Origin: CAVQYV01 sp963718295 [NCBI: uncultured Methylomirabilota bacterium]
Lineage (GTDB): Bacteria; Methylomirabilota; Methylomirabilia; CAVQYV01
Direction: 5' to 3'
Length of the DNA stretch: 64,000 nt
NCBI GenBank assembly: GCA_963718295.1
Contig: CAVQYV010000008.1
Location: 310,001 to 374,000 of the forward strand
Below are positions 37,778 through 45,868 of this stretch, piece by piece (position 1 is the stretch's first letter; each line of letters starts with the position of its first letter). Below the pieces are notes generated by a model. The model had not been told where the DNA came from. It worked only from the letters and a program-made list of their open reading frames with translations, and searched no databases. The translations under genes and the position numbers were made by a program.

Positions 37778-37943
37778 CTCTGCAGGTCCGCTAAGGCTAA
37801 GAGGGAACCCTGTTAGATTCAGGGACGGGCCCGCCGCTGTAACCGGGGACGAAATCCGCAGGAAGGCCACTGATCCCCTTGGATGGGATTGGGAAGGCGC
37901 GGAGAGTAGAAAGATCCGGAAGCCAGAAGACCTGCCTGCAGAG
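37778..37943 (+). promoter_or_regulatory. Cobalamin riboswitch, first of two in tandem
   Basis: Contains the conserved AGGGAACCCTGTTAGATTC region, the CCGCCGCTGTAA core, the B12 box GCCACTG near 37868, GGGAAGGCGCGGA, and a closing segment GAAGCCAGAAGACC. The P1 stem is formed by CTCTGCAGGTC at 37778 and GACCTGCCTGCAGAG ending at 37943. An intrinsic terminator follows at 38002, so this copy likely works by transcription termination when adenosyl- or other cobalamin is bound. Confidence 0.93.
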
Positions 37944-38001
37944 TAGAAATGACCGCAATCCCGGGGCCGGATTGTCAATATCGGTCAGGGGATAAAAGAG
38001 G

Positions 38002-38041
38002 GAATCCCCAAGCCCATTGGGCCTGGGGATTTTTGTTTTTT
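38002..38041 (+). terminator. Terminator between the two cobalamin riboswitches
   Basis: AATCCCCAAGCCCA pairs with TGGGCCTGGGGATT with few mismatches and is followed by TTTTTGTTTTTT. Probably the expression platform of the first riboswitch. Confidence 0.85.
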
Positions 38042-38070
38042 CAGGGGTTGTCATCAAACCTATTCATCTT

Positions 38071-38225
38071 GGGCACAGCTGGAGGGAAGAGGGAGAAAAG
38101 CCCTCGCCGCCCCGCGACTGTAATCGGGACGAAATCCGCAGGATGGCCACTGATCCCCTTGGATGGGATTGGGAAGGCGCGGAGAGTAGGAAGAACGAAA
38201 GCCAGGAGACCTCGACTGTGCCTCA
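38071..38225 (+). promoter_or_regulatory. Cobalamin riboswitch, second of two in tandem
   Basis: Core GCCGCCCCGCGACTGTAA, B12 box GCCACTG near 38145, GGGAAGGCGCGGA and GAAAGCCAGGAGACC. About 65 bases around the B12 box are nearly identical to the first copy, while the 5' part is shorter. P1 is formed by GGGCACAG at 38071 and CTGTGCC near 38216. It ends 40 bases before the btuB start and has no terminator, which suggests control of translation by masking the ribosome site (GGGGGGAGGAGG). Confidence 0.92.
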
Positions 38226-38264
38226 CAACTACTCGATCCCCGAGGGGGGAGGAGGACTCATCGA

Positions 38265-40211
38265 ATGAAGAAATGGTTTGCTGCCGTGTCCTCGATCTGG
38301 CTCCTATTTGCACCCCAGGACTTATGGGCAGAGGAGCCAGGGGAGGTGGAAGAGCTGGAAGAGGTGGTGGTGACGGCCACACGGCTGGAGGAACCCCTCA
38401 AGGAGGTGGCCAGCTCGGTGACGGTGATCTCCAGGGAGGAGGTGGAGGAGAAGCAACAGGCGACGATCTCCGAGGCGATCCGCTCCGTCCCCGGGCTGGA
38501 TGTGGTACAGGGAGGAGGCCCGGGAATGATGGCCCAGGTGTTCATTCGGGGGGCTGGGGACGGCCAGACGCTGGTCATGATGGATGGAATCGAATTGAAT
38601 GATCCCGTCTCCTTCAACCGCTCCTATGACTTTGCGTATTTGACTACCGATAACATCGAACGAATAGAGGTGGTCCGGGGCCCGCAGAGCACTCTGTACG
38701 GCTCCGATGCCGCCGGGGGCGTGATCAACATCATCACCAGGAAGGGCGAAGGGCCATTCAAAGCAACCCTTGCGGGCGAGGCCGGAACCTATCAGACCTA
38801 TCTGACCCGGGCAAACCTCAGTGGGGGAACCCAGCAGTTTCACTATTCTCTGGGGGGCACCTATGTGAATTCGGACGGGATCTCTGCTGCCAAGGAAAAG
38901 GGCTACACCCTTTCCGGGGAGAGGTATCGGAATCCGGAGAAGGACGGATATCGGAACAGCACCGTCACGGGAAGGGCAGGGTGGACGCCGATTCCCTCAT
39001 TGGATTGCGAGCTCATTCTCCGCTACCTCGACGGCCGATCCGACCTCGATAATCATGGAGGTCAAGGGGGAGATGACCCCAACGCCCGGCAGGATGTGGA
39101 GCAGTTTTTCTCGCGGCTGCAGGGCCGCCTATCATTATTCGGCGGTTTCTGGGAGCAGAAGCTGGGCGTTTCTCTTTCCAATCAGGATCGGGATTATCGC
39201 AATGATGAGGATGCCGATCATCCGACGGAGTCGGAAGAGGCCTCCTATGATGGCCGCATCACCAAATTGGACTGGCAGAATAATCTCTACCTCCATCCAA
39301 CCAACACCCTCACTGTCGGCCTGGAATACGAAGTCGAGAAAGGGCGAAGCGGCTATTCCTCCCAGGCCTTCGGCTTTTCCTTCACAAGCTCCCTCGAGGA
39401 GAAGAAGGCCACTACCCGCAGCGCCTACTTGCAGGATGAGGTGAGGCTGAAAGATCTCTTCTTTCTCACCGCGGGAATCCGACTGGATGACCATGGCCAG
39501 TTTGGATCGCAGACCACCTGGCGCCTCGCCCCGGCCATTCTCGTTCAGAAGACGAAGACCAAGATCAAGGGGAGCTGGGGCACAGGGTTCAAGGCCCCCA
39601 CCCTGTATCAGCTCTACGACCCTCAGTATGGAGATAAAGATCTTAACCCGGAGAAAAGCAAGGGCTGGGATGTGGGGGTGGAGCAGGACCTCTTCGGGCA
39701 GATCCTTTCCTTGGGGGCCACCTACTTTTACAATCACTTCGAAGACCTGATCGAGTTCGATGCGGGAATCAATCGGTTTGCCAATGTCGCGAAGGTGGAA
39801 ACCAAAGGAGTGGAATTGTTTGCCGCAGTCCGGCCGATCCCAGACCTGGCAATTCGGGGGACCTTTACCAGGACCGATGCTGAGGATGAAAAGACCGGGC
39901 TGACGCTGGTGCGGAGGCCAAGAAACAAGTGGAGCCTGGAAATGAACTACCATTTCTGGAAGGGGGCAAACCTGAATCTGGCGTATCGATATGTGGGGGA
40001 GCGATTTGATTACGACTATAGCACCTTCCCTCCCACCCGGGTGAAGCTCTCCCAATATGCCCTGGTCAACCTGGCTGCGTCGTACGACGTCACGCCCCGT
40101 TTCCAAATCTTCGGCCGGGTGGAAAACCTCGTCAATGAAGACTATGAGGAGGTCTTGGGTTACGGGACCTCAGGAAGATCGGTTTTTGGAGGCCTGAAGC
40201 TCTCCTTTTGA
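38265..40211 (+). CDS. btuB: TonB-dependent outer-membrane receptor for cobalamin/corrinoids (BtuB-like)
   Basis: 648 residues. Signal peptide 1-22 (MKKWFAAVSSIWLLFAPQDL, cut after WA), TonB box EELEEVVVTATRLEEPL at about 30-46, plug domain (ISEAIRSVPGLDVVQ, VFIRGAGDGQTLVMMDGIEL, IERIEVVRGPQSTLYGSDA), then a ~500-residue beta-barrel ending in a terminal Phe (SVFGGLKLSF). BtuB takes up cobalamin using TonB-ExbBD energy. The ATG has GGGGGGAGGAGG upstream, and two cobalamin riboswitches precede it, which makes a corrinoid substrate very likely. Followed by the matching ABC importer genes. Confidence 0.95.
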   Translation: MKKWFAAVSSIWLLFAPQDLWAEEPGEVEELEEVVVTATRLEEPLKEVASSVTVISREEVEEKQQATISEAIRSVPGLDVVQGGGPGMMAQVFIRGAGDGQTLVMMDGIELNDPVSFNRSYDFAYLTTDNIERIEVVRGPQSTLYGSDAAGGVINIITRKGEGPFKATLAGEAGTYQTYLTRANLSGGTQQFHYSLGGTYVNSDGISAAKEKGYTLSGERYRNPEKDGYRNSTVTGRAGWTPIPSLDCELILRYLDGRSDLDNHGGQGGDDPNARQDVEQFFSRLQGRLSLFGGFWEQKLGVSLSNQDRDYRNDEDADHPTESEEASYDGRITKLDWQNNLYLHPTNTLTVGLEYEVEKGRSGYSSQAFGFSFTSSLEEKKATTRSAYLQDEVRLKDLFFLTAGIRLDDHGQFGSQTTWRLAPAILVQKTKTKIKGSWGTGFKAPTLYQLYDPQYGDKDLNPEKSKGWDVGVEQDLFGQILSLGATYFYNHFEDLIEFDAGINRFANVAKVETKGVELFAAVRPIPDLAIRGTFTRTDAEDEKTGLTLVRRPRNKWSLEMNYHFWKGANLNLAYRYVGERFDYDYSTFPPTRVKLSQYALVNLAASYDVTPRFQIFGRVENLVNEDYEEVLGYGTSGRSVFGGLKLSF

Positions 40212-40228
40212 TAAGAGGATCATTCCGG

Positions 40229-41197
40229 ATGCCGCGGATTCGCAAATTCAAACAACTATACAAGCAATGGATTCCATGGATCCTTTTGGTGGTCGTTTTT
40301 GGCCTGAGTTTCTCGGCGAGATCGCTCCTTTCGGCAGGGGGGATGGCAGGCCCGATCCGCCACGAGGCTTTGCCATTCGAGCGGTCCATGACCCATCCCC
40401 CCCAGCGGATCGTCTCCCTGGCCCCCTCGGTCACTGAGGTGCTCTTCGCCTTGGACTTGGGAGAGAAGGTGGTGGGGGTGACAAGCCATTGCCGCTACCC
40501 TCCATCGGCCCTCAGCAAGGAAAAGGTGGGTGACTATTATCAGCCTGCCTATGAGACCATCCTGTCGTTGCGGCCCGATCTGGTCGTCCTGTTGCCGGAG
40601 CATGAGGAAGCGGAGCGATATCTCTCTTCCCTCGGGGTGAGCACCCTGAGGGTGGATCACTTCAGCATCCAGGGGGTCTTGGACTCCGTCCTCCTGATCG
40701 GCAGGATTTGTGGAGCCGAGGTCCTGGCCCAGCAGATGTTGAAGGATATCCAAGGGAGGATGGGAGTCATCCAGCAAAAGGCAGCCAACCTCGACCGCCC
40801 GCGGGTGATGGTCTCGGTGGGGAGAAACATGGGCCCAAGGGTCATCAAGGATATCTATATCTGCGGTCAGGACGGATTCTATAGCGAGATGATCGAGTTG
40901 GCCGGGGGAAAGAATGCCTATGGGGGAGGGGAGATGAAATTTCCCATCATCTCGGGAGAGGGCATCGTGCGCCTCAATCCTCAAGTCATCCTCGATGTGG
41001 TACCTGACCTGGCGGAGTCGGGATGGAAGGAGGAGGATGTAGTGGGACAATGGGGCCAGCTCTCGGGAGTGGATGCCGTGGCCCATAAGCGGGTATACGT
41101 GCTCTCCCATAATTACGCGGTGGTCCCCGGGCCTCGATTCATCCTGATCTTGGAGGATATGGCGAGGCGAATCCATCCTGAGATCTCGGGGGGATGA
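40229..41197 (+). CDS. btuF: Periplasmic cobalamin-binding protein (BtuF-like)
   Basis: 322 residues from the ATG at 40229 with AGAGGAT upstream; an in-frame TTG at 40208 overlaps the btuB stop and is less likely. N-terminal hydrophobic segment (WIPWILLVVVFGLSFSARSL, residues 15-34) is a signal peptide or anchor without a lipobox Cys. The mature part is a class III (helical-backbone) binding protein: RIVSLAPSVTEVLFALDLG, VVGVTSHCRYP, LRPDLVVLLPEHEEAERYL, IVRLNPQVILDVVPDL. BtuF delivers cobalamin to BtuCD. It overlaps btuD by 4 bases. Cobinamide or heme cannot be excluded, but the riboswitch supports corrinoids. Confidence 0.93.
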   Translation: MPRIRKFKQLYKQWIPWILLVVVFGLSFSARSLLSAGGMAGPIRHEALPFERSMTHPPQRIVSLAPSVTEVLFALDLGEKVVGVTSHCRYPPSALSKEKVGDYYQPAYETILSLRPDLVVLLPEHEEAERYLSSLGVSTLRVDHFSIQGVLDSVLLIGRICGAEVLAQQMLKDIQGRMGVIQQKAANLDRPRVMVSVGRNMGPRVIKDIYICGQDGFYSEMIELAGGKNAYGGGEMKFPIISGEGIVRLNPQVILDVVPDLAESGWKEEDVVGQWGQLSGVDAVAHKRVYVLSHNYAVVPGPRFILILEDMARRIHPEISGG

Positions 41198-41988
41198 GGA
41201 TGGGGGATCCGATCATCCGGGTGCTGGATTACTCCCTCCAACTGGGAGGACGGACCATCCTGAAGGACGTCTCCCTCACCGTGGAAAAGGGGGATTATCT
41301 CTGCATCATAGGCCCCAATGGGGCAGGGAAGACCACCCTGCTCAAGTGCCTGGATGGCATCTACCGGAAAGGGGAGGGCAAGATCGAGATCAAGGGGAGG
41401 CCGCTGAAGAGCTACTCCCAGAAAGAGTTGGCCAAGCTGGTCAGTTATGTGCCTCAGGCCGATGGCGCTTCCTTTCCCTTTACGGTGAAGGAATTCGTTC
41501 TGATGGGTCGATATCCCTATCTGAGCCCCTTTTCTCCGCTTAGCCGGCTGGATAAAGAGGCAACCTTCGCGGCCCTGGAGGCCACGGGGACCATGGAGTT
41601 CGCAGATCGCTATCTGGATACCTTGAGCGGGGGAGAGCGGCAAAAGGTCTTCATCGCTGCCGCCCTGTCCCAGGGGGCGGAGATGATCCTGCTCGATGAG
41701 CCCACCGCCTTTTTGGATCCCAAGCATGAAGAGGAGATCTGCCGGATCCTGGCCCGGACCAATCGAGAATTCGCCTCCACCATCATCTCAGTCACCCACG
41801 ACGTCAATCAGGCGATCCTGCTGAGTCGACGGATCGTGGCCTTGAAGCAGGGATCGGTAGTTTTCTGCGGCCCTTCCCAGGAGATCGTCGAGCCGGGGAT
41901 TTTGGAGCAGCTCTATGAAAGGTCCTTCCGATTCCTGACGCATCCGGAGACGGGGAGGCCTTTTGTCTTGCCCGAGTTGAGCCTATGA
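41194..41988 (+). CDS. btuD: ABC transporter ATP-binding protein for cobalamin (BtuD-like)
   Basis: 264 residues. Walker [14 protein letters not shown]-loop SYVPQAD, signature DTLSGGERQKVFIAAALSQG, Walker B MILLDEPTAFLDPKH, switch His in VTHDVNQAIL. FecE/BtuD class, which pairs with FecCD permeases. ATGAGGATG offers two starts (41194, 41200); the first overlaps the btuF stop. The gene order receptor-binding protein-ATPase-permease is a complete corrinoid import set. Confidence 0.95.
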   Translation: MRMGDPIIRVLDYSLQLGGRTILKDVSLTVEKGDYLCIIGPNGAGKTTLLKCLDGIYRKGEGKIEIKGRPLKSYSQKELAKLVSYVPQADGASFPFTVKEFVLMGRYPYLSPFSPLSRLDKEATFAALEATGTMEFADRYLDTLSGGERQKVFIAAALSQGAEMILLDEPTAFLDPKHEEEICRILARTNREFASTIISVTHDVNQAILLSRRIVALKQGSVVFCGPSQEIVEPGILEQLYERSFRFLTHPETGRPFVLPELSL

Positions 41989-43004
41989 AGGATACCGACA
42001 GACGTCAAAGCTCCCGCAAAATCATTCTGACGGCTGCGATCCTCTTCTCGCTGGCCATTGCCCTCATCGTTCCTTTTGTGGGCATGAAGACCATAGGCCT
42101 CCAGTCCCTCTTGCATCCTCCGCCCGGGAGTTCCGAGCCCTTCATTTTCTGGAACATTCGAATTCCCCGCCTCTTGGCCTCCTTCACGGCCGGAGCAGCA
42201 CTGGCCATCAGCGGGATGACCTTCCAGGCCATGTTTCGTAATCCCTTGGCCACCCCCTTCACCCTGGGTGTGGCCAGCGGTGCCTCTTTAGGCGCAGCCC
42301 TCTATGTCCGCCTCGGGCTCTCTTTTTCCCTCTTCGGGGTGTCTGGCCTCTCCCTTTTTGCCTTTCTGGGGGCGATCCTCTCCATCGGGCTGGTTTACGG
42401 CCTGAGCCGGATGAAGAGGAGCTTTCCTACGGCGACGATGCTTCTGGCGGGAGTTGCGGTCAGCTTCCTGTTCTCCAGCCTGATCCTCTTCATTCAGTAT
42501 ATCAGCGGCTTCATCCATTCTTTTCGCATCGTACGATGGCTCATGGGCAGCCTGGAGAACATAGGCTACCAGTCGGTCTTCGAGATGCTGCCCTTCGTGG
42601 TCAGTGGGGCCTTTATGGTCCTTTTGCTGGGCCGGGAGCTCAATCTGTTGTTGACGGGTGAGGAAATCGCCCATAGCCGGGGGGTGGATGTCAAGGCGGT
42701 AAAGAAAACCCTCTTCTTTGCCACCTCCCTGATGGTGGGTGGGGTGGTCGCCATCTGCGGGCCCATTGGATTTGTGGGGATGATGGTGCCTCACATCTGC
42801 CGGCTGATCGTGGGAGCGGATCACCGATGGCTGGCTCCGATGATCCTCCTCTTCGGCGGGGCCTTCCTGGCCATCTGCGACACCCTCTCCCGGACCCTCA
42901 TCGCCCCTGCGGAGATACCGGTAGGAGTCATAACTGCCCTTTTGGGTGCGCCTTTCTTCCTGTGGTTGCTGCTGCGGGGGGAAAGCGAGAAGGGTCTGCT
43001 TTAG
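41985..43004 (+). CDS. btuC: FecCD-family ABC permease for cobalamin (BtuC-like)
   Basis: 339 residues with about ten hydrophobic segments: IILTAAILFSLAIALIVPF, IRIPRLLASFTAGAALAISG (family motif RxPR), FRNPLATPFTLGVASGASLG (typical NPLA.P..LG) and GPIGFVGMMVPHICRLIVG (cytoplasmic coupling motif). Forms the inner-membrane channel with BtuD. Overlaps btuD by 4 bases. The next gene is 360 bases away and behind its own promoter-like sequence and leader, so this is probably the end of the riboswitch-controlled operon. Confidence 0.95.
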   Translation: MKDTDRRQSSRKIILTAAILFSLAIALIVPFVGMKTIGLQSLLHPPPGSSEPFIFWNIRIPRLLASFTAGAALAISGMTFQAMFRNPLATPFTLGVASGASLGAALYVRLGLSFSLFGVSGLSLFAFLGAILSIGLVYGLSRMKRSFPTATMLLAGVAVSFLFSSLILFIQYISGFIHSFRIVRWLMGSLENIGYQSVFEMLPFVVSGAFMVLLLGRELNLLLTGEEIAHSRGVDVKAVKKTLFFATSLMVGGVVAICGPIGFVGMMVPHICRLIVGADHRWLAPMILLFGGAFLAICDTLSRTLIAPAEIPVGVITALLGAPFFLWLLLRGESEKGLL

Positions 43005-43050
43005 ATCCCTGTAAGTCCGATGGAGGGCCACAACAAGGGTCATTTTTTCC

Positions 43051-43079
43051 TTGACAGGGGAAGAAGGTCATGCTAATTG
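43051..43079 (+). promoter_or_regulatory. Possible promoter of the exbB operon
   Basis: Perfect -35 TTGACA at 43051-43056; the -10 is weak (GCTAAT at 43072-43077 with 15-base spacing, or TAATTG at 43074-43079 with 17). Listed because it is followed by a long structured leader. Confidence 0.4.
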
Positions 43080-43085
43080 CTGTTT

Positions 43086-43264
43086 GTCTTTTTGAGAGAG
43101 CGAATTCCCCTAATGGAAGGGGAGCTTGGCCAAAAGGAACGAGAGGAAGAAGCGGGTCGTTTTGTAGGACTTTTTCCCCACGAAGGGGAGACCTGGCCCA
43201 TCGGGCTGGGGAAAAGAAGCAAGCAACAAGAAGCAGGCAAAAAGAGAAGTTCGTCGACAATCAA
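43086..43264 (+). other. Structured leader upstream of exbB, possible regulatory RNA
   Basis: About 180 bases without a supported gene. Small hairpins are visible: TCCCC/GGGGA around 43110-43130, TTCCCC/GGGGA around 43171-43190, and GGCCCATCGGGCT near 43196. Together with the terminator downstream this is the layout of an attenuator or riboswitch. It carries no B12 box, so it is not a third cobalamin riboswitch. Short ORFs here have no family features. Confidence 0.4.
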
Positions 43265-43265
43265 G

Positions 43266-43317
43266 AGCCACGAAGGCCTTTCAATGGATCAGTAGATCCA
43301 GCTTTCGTGGCTTTTTC
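43266..43317 (+). terminator. Intrinsic terminator 48 bases upstream of exbB
   Basis: AGCCACGAA (43266-43274) pairs perfectly with TTCGTGGCT (43304-43312); inside lies a second stem TGGATC/GATCCA with loop AGTA; CTTTTTCT follows. It either ends read-through from btuC or serves as the attenuator of the exbB leader. Confidence 0.85.
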
Positions 43318-43364
43318 TACTTGCGACCGCGTTGCGGTCTTTCATCTAACATGGGGGTGAAGAA

Positions 43365-43982
43365 ATGGGAGTGATCAAACTCCTGGTCAAGGGAGGGGTG
43401 ATGATGATCCCCCTCCTGGTTTGTTCGGTCATTTCCGTGACCATCATCATCGAGCGTTTTCTCTACTGGTACCGGATTCGGTCGAGGGATTTGCCGGAGA
43501 GGATGCTCCAGGAAGTGGAGAAGCTCCAGCTCCCGAGTGCCCTCGAGTTGGCGAAGGGAGCGAGGGACCCGATCCTCAAGGTATTGGCAGTGGGGATCGA
43601 GCATAGCAATCCATCCTCCGGAGAGGCCATGGAGGCGGCTGCCCTGGCGGAGATCCCACGGATGAAGCAGTACCTCCCGGCCCTGGATACCATCGTCACC
43701 CTGGCTCCGCTGCTGGGCCTTCTGGGAACCATTACCGGCATGATCAGCTCCTTCGGCATCATGTCTTTGGCCGGGATTGGGCAGCCCCATGCCATCACCG
43801 GAGGAATCGCGGAGGCCCTCATCGCCACCGCGACCGGACTTTCGGTGGCGATTTTCACCCTCATTCCCTTCAACTACTTCCAGAGCAAAAGTGAGCGTAG
43901 GATCGAGGAGATCGAGACCTATGCCTCCCGGTTAGAGCTTTTGCTCAAGCGCAAGACGGAGCCGCCCAGCCATGCAAATTAG
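43365..43982 (+). CDS. exbB: ExbB/TolQ/MotA-family proton channel protein
   Basis: 205 residues with three membrane segments: near 10-30 (GVMMIPLLVCSVISVTIII), 105-135 (DTIVTLAPLLGLLGTITGMI) and 150-175 (IAEALIATATGLSVAIFTLI). The TAPLLGLLGTI-like block and LIATATGL are the ExbB/TolQ signatures lining the proton path. With ExbD it powers TonB. Overlaps exbD by 11 bases. Serves the two TonB-dependent receptors of the region. Confidence 0.93.
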   Translation: MGVIKLLVKGGVMMIPLLVCSVISVTIIIERFLYWYRIRSRDLPERMLQEVEKLQLPSALELAKGARDPILKVLAVGIEHSNPSSGEAMEAAALAEIPRMKQYLPALDTIVTLAPLLGLLGTITGMISSFGIMSLAGIGQPHAITGGIAEALIATATGLSVAIFTLIPFNYFQSKSERRIEEIETYASRLELLLKRKTEPPSHAN

Positions 43983-44382
43983 GCGACCCATGGGCAGGAA
44001 GGCTCGCATCGAGATCGTCCCCATGATCGATACCATCTTCTTCCTCCTGGTTTTCTTCATGATCGCCACCTTGTCCATGAGCAAACAGCAAGGCCTCCCG
44101 GTCAACCTCCCTCGGGCCGCCACCGGCGAGAGGGAAATCCGGGAGAACGTCACCTTGACGCTCACCCAGGAGGAGAGGCTTTACTATAACAAGAAGGAGA
44201 TCGCCCTTTCGCAATTGGGGCCTCAGTTGAAGGCCGACCTTCAGGGAAATCCCAAACTGCTGGTGATCATAAACGCCGATACAGATGTCCTGCATGGCCG
44301 GGTGGTGGAGGTGATGGATGAGGTCAAGGGCCTGGGGGTCTCGCGGATGGCGATTGCCACCCAGTTGAAAGGGGAGCGATGA
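43972..44382 (+). CDS. exbD: ExbD/TolR-family biopolymer transport protein
   Basis: 136 residues: short basic cytoplasmic start, one membrane helix with the essential Asp (IVPMIDTIFFLLVFFMIATL), and a periplasmic domain (QGLPVNLPRAATGE, LVIINADTDVLHGRVVEVMD). The Asp takes part in proton transfer with ExbB. Overlaps tonB by 4 bases, giving exbB-exbD-tonB as one unit. Confidence 0.94.
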   Translation: MQIRRPMGRKARIEIVPMIDTIFFLLVFFMIATLSMSKQQGLPVNLPRAATGEREIRENVTLTLTQEERLYYNKKEIALSQLGPQLKADLQGNPKLLVIINADTDVLHGRVVEVMDEVKGLGVSRMAIATQLKGER

Positions 44383-45326
44383 GGCGCGAAAGCCCTCTTA
44401 CCTATTCCTTCGGCATCTCCCTCCTCTTCCATATCGGGTTGGTGGTGGCCATTTCCCTCTGGATGAGAGGGTTGCCCGGCGTCGATCTTTCGGTGAAGAG
44501 CTATATCGAATTGAGCAGCGAAAAGCCGGAAAAGCCTCCCCCGGAGAAGGCGACTCCCTCACCGAAGCCAGAGAAGGTGCTTCCCAAAGAGATCGCCCCC
44601 CCCAAGCTGATCGATAAGGGAGATCTATCCGCCACGGCCGAGATCGAGGACCTGGAAAAGGTGCTTTCCCGCCTTCCTGGCGACCTGAAGATCGAAGAGG
44701 GGACCCCTTTTGCTTTCATGGCTCCCTCCCCTTCCTCACCCCCTTCTCCGGGCACCCCCAAGTCGGGTTTTGGCCCGTCGGAGATCAAGGCCTTCGGGCA
44801 GCCTATTGCCGGAGAGAATCCCTCCCCGGGAGGTGGAGGTCAGGCGACCCGCGGGAGTGAGGCAGGGGCAGGGGTCCTCTCGGTAGCCGGCGATGTCGCG
44901 GTGCTCCCTGGGGGAGGGACTCAGGGGGGAGGCGGCGGCACGGCCGAGAGGGGACTGGGCATGGGGAGTCGGGGACTCTCTGTCCTCACCCCGGGAGGAG
45001 GGGGTGTGCCGGACTCCCAGGGGGTCCATGCCACCAGCGGGGTCTTCTCGCCCACCCGTCCGGTGGGGATTCGCAGAATCATGCCCTCTTATCCTCAGAG
45101 TGCCCGATTAGCCGGCAGCGAAGGGGTCAGCTTGCTAAAGGTGGAGGTACTCGCGGATGGGTCGGTAGGAAGGGTTTCGGTGGAGAAGTCTTCCGGGAAT
45201 CTCGAGCTGGACCGCGCGGCGAAGGCCGCAGTCTCCCAGTGGCATTTCGCGCCTGCCCGCCAGGGAGAGAAGCGGGTCAAGGCCTGGGTGATGATCCCGA
45301 TTCGTTTTCGATTGACCGGCGGATAG
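44379..45326 (+). CDS. tonB: Energy transducer TonB
   Basis: 315 residues. N-terminal anchor (SFGISLLFHIGLVVAISLWM, 10-29, with the conserved His), a proline/lysine-rich spacer (EKPEKPPPEKATPSPKPEKV), a long glycine-rich low-complexity part (~120-225), and a C-terminal TonB domain (MPSYPQSARLAGSEGVSLLK, VSVEKSSGNLELDRAAKAAV, HFAPARQGEKRVKAWVMIPI). It spans the periplasm to pull on TonB boxes of the receptors. Longer than E. coli TonB because of the glycine-rich insert. Confidence 0.93.
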   Translation: MRRESPLTYSFGISLLFHIGLVVAISLWMRGLPGVDLSVKSYIELSSEKPEKPPPEKATPSPKPEKVLPKEIAPPKLIDKGDLSATAEIEDLEKVLSRLPGDLKIEEGTPFAFMAPSPSSPPSPGTPKSGFGPSEIKAFGQPIAGENPSPGGGGQATRGSEAGAGVLSVAGDVAVLPGGGTQGGGGGTAERGLGMGSRGLSVLTPGGGGVPDSQGVHATSGVFSPTRPVGIRRIMPSYPQSARLAGSEGVSLLKVEVLADGSVGRVSVEKSSGNLELDRAAKAAVSQWHFAPARQGEKRVKAWVMIPIRFRLTGG

Positions 45327-45432
45327 GCCAGGGCCACCTTCGGAAAACGGTGCTGCCGCCTCTGAGAGCTATGAGCAATCCGCAAATCCCTGCACTTCGC
45401 GAGGAGAATGATCAGAAAGGAGTGAAGTGAAG

Positions 45433-45864
45433 ATGAAACATGTAAACGGAGTGAGTCCCTGGATCGTTATTTCCCTCTTTTTCCTGTTGCAGCTTGCAGG
45501 GACGGCGATCCCATTGGGGAAGGCCTGGGCGGCCGGAGAGGAGATGCCGACCTTTGAGATGGATGAGGTGACGGTATCCGATACCAAGATCACCAAGCCG
45601 GTCTTGGTCCAGGAGGTGAAGCCAGAGTACCCAATGGGGGCGCGAAAAGCAGGCATCCAGGGAACAGCTCAGCTGAAAATCCAGGTTCTGCCCAGTGGCT
45701 CGGTAGGGGAGGTCCAACTGGCCCAGTCAGCGGGAGACGCGTCCCTGGACCAGGCTGCCCAGAAGGCGGTGAAGGAGTGGAAGTTCAAACCCGGCCTCAG
45801 CGGAAGCAAGCCGATCATGGTCTGGATGACCGTGCCCGTCAAGTTCGAACTGATCAAAGAATAG
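45433..45864 (+). CDS. Small TonB C-terminal-domain protein with a TonB-box-like N-terminus
   Basis: 143 residues from the ATG at 45433 (AAGGAG 10 bases upstream; a GTG at 45427 is an alternative). Signal peptide or anchor in the first ~32 residues (WIVISLFFLLQLAGTAI). Mature start: PTFEMDEVTVSDTKITKP, strikingly like the TonB-box region of the receptor at 48984 (FELDEVVVTATKTPIT). The rest is a TonB_C domain (PEYPMGARKAGIQGTAQLKI, DQAAQKAVKEWKFKPGLSG). There is no proline-rich spacer. It could be a second transducer, a periplasmic adaptor or a TonB-box mimic that modulates receptor use. Lies between tonB and the TPR gene. Confidence 0.8.
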   Translation: MKHVNGVSPWIVISLFFLLQLAGTAIPLGKAWAAGEEMPTFEMDEVTVSDTKITKPVLVQEVKPEYPMGARKAGIQGTAQLKIQVLPSGSVGEVQLAQSAGDASLDQAAQKAVKEWKFKPGLSGSKPIMVWMTVPVKFELIKE

Positions 45865-45868
45865 GGAA

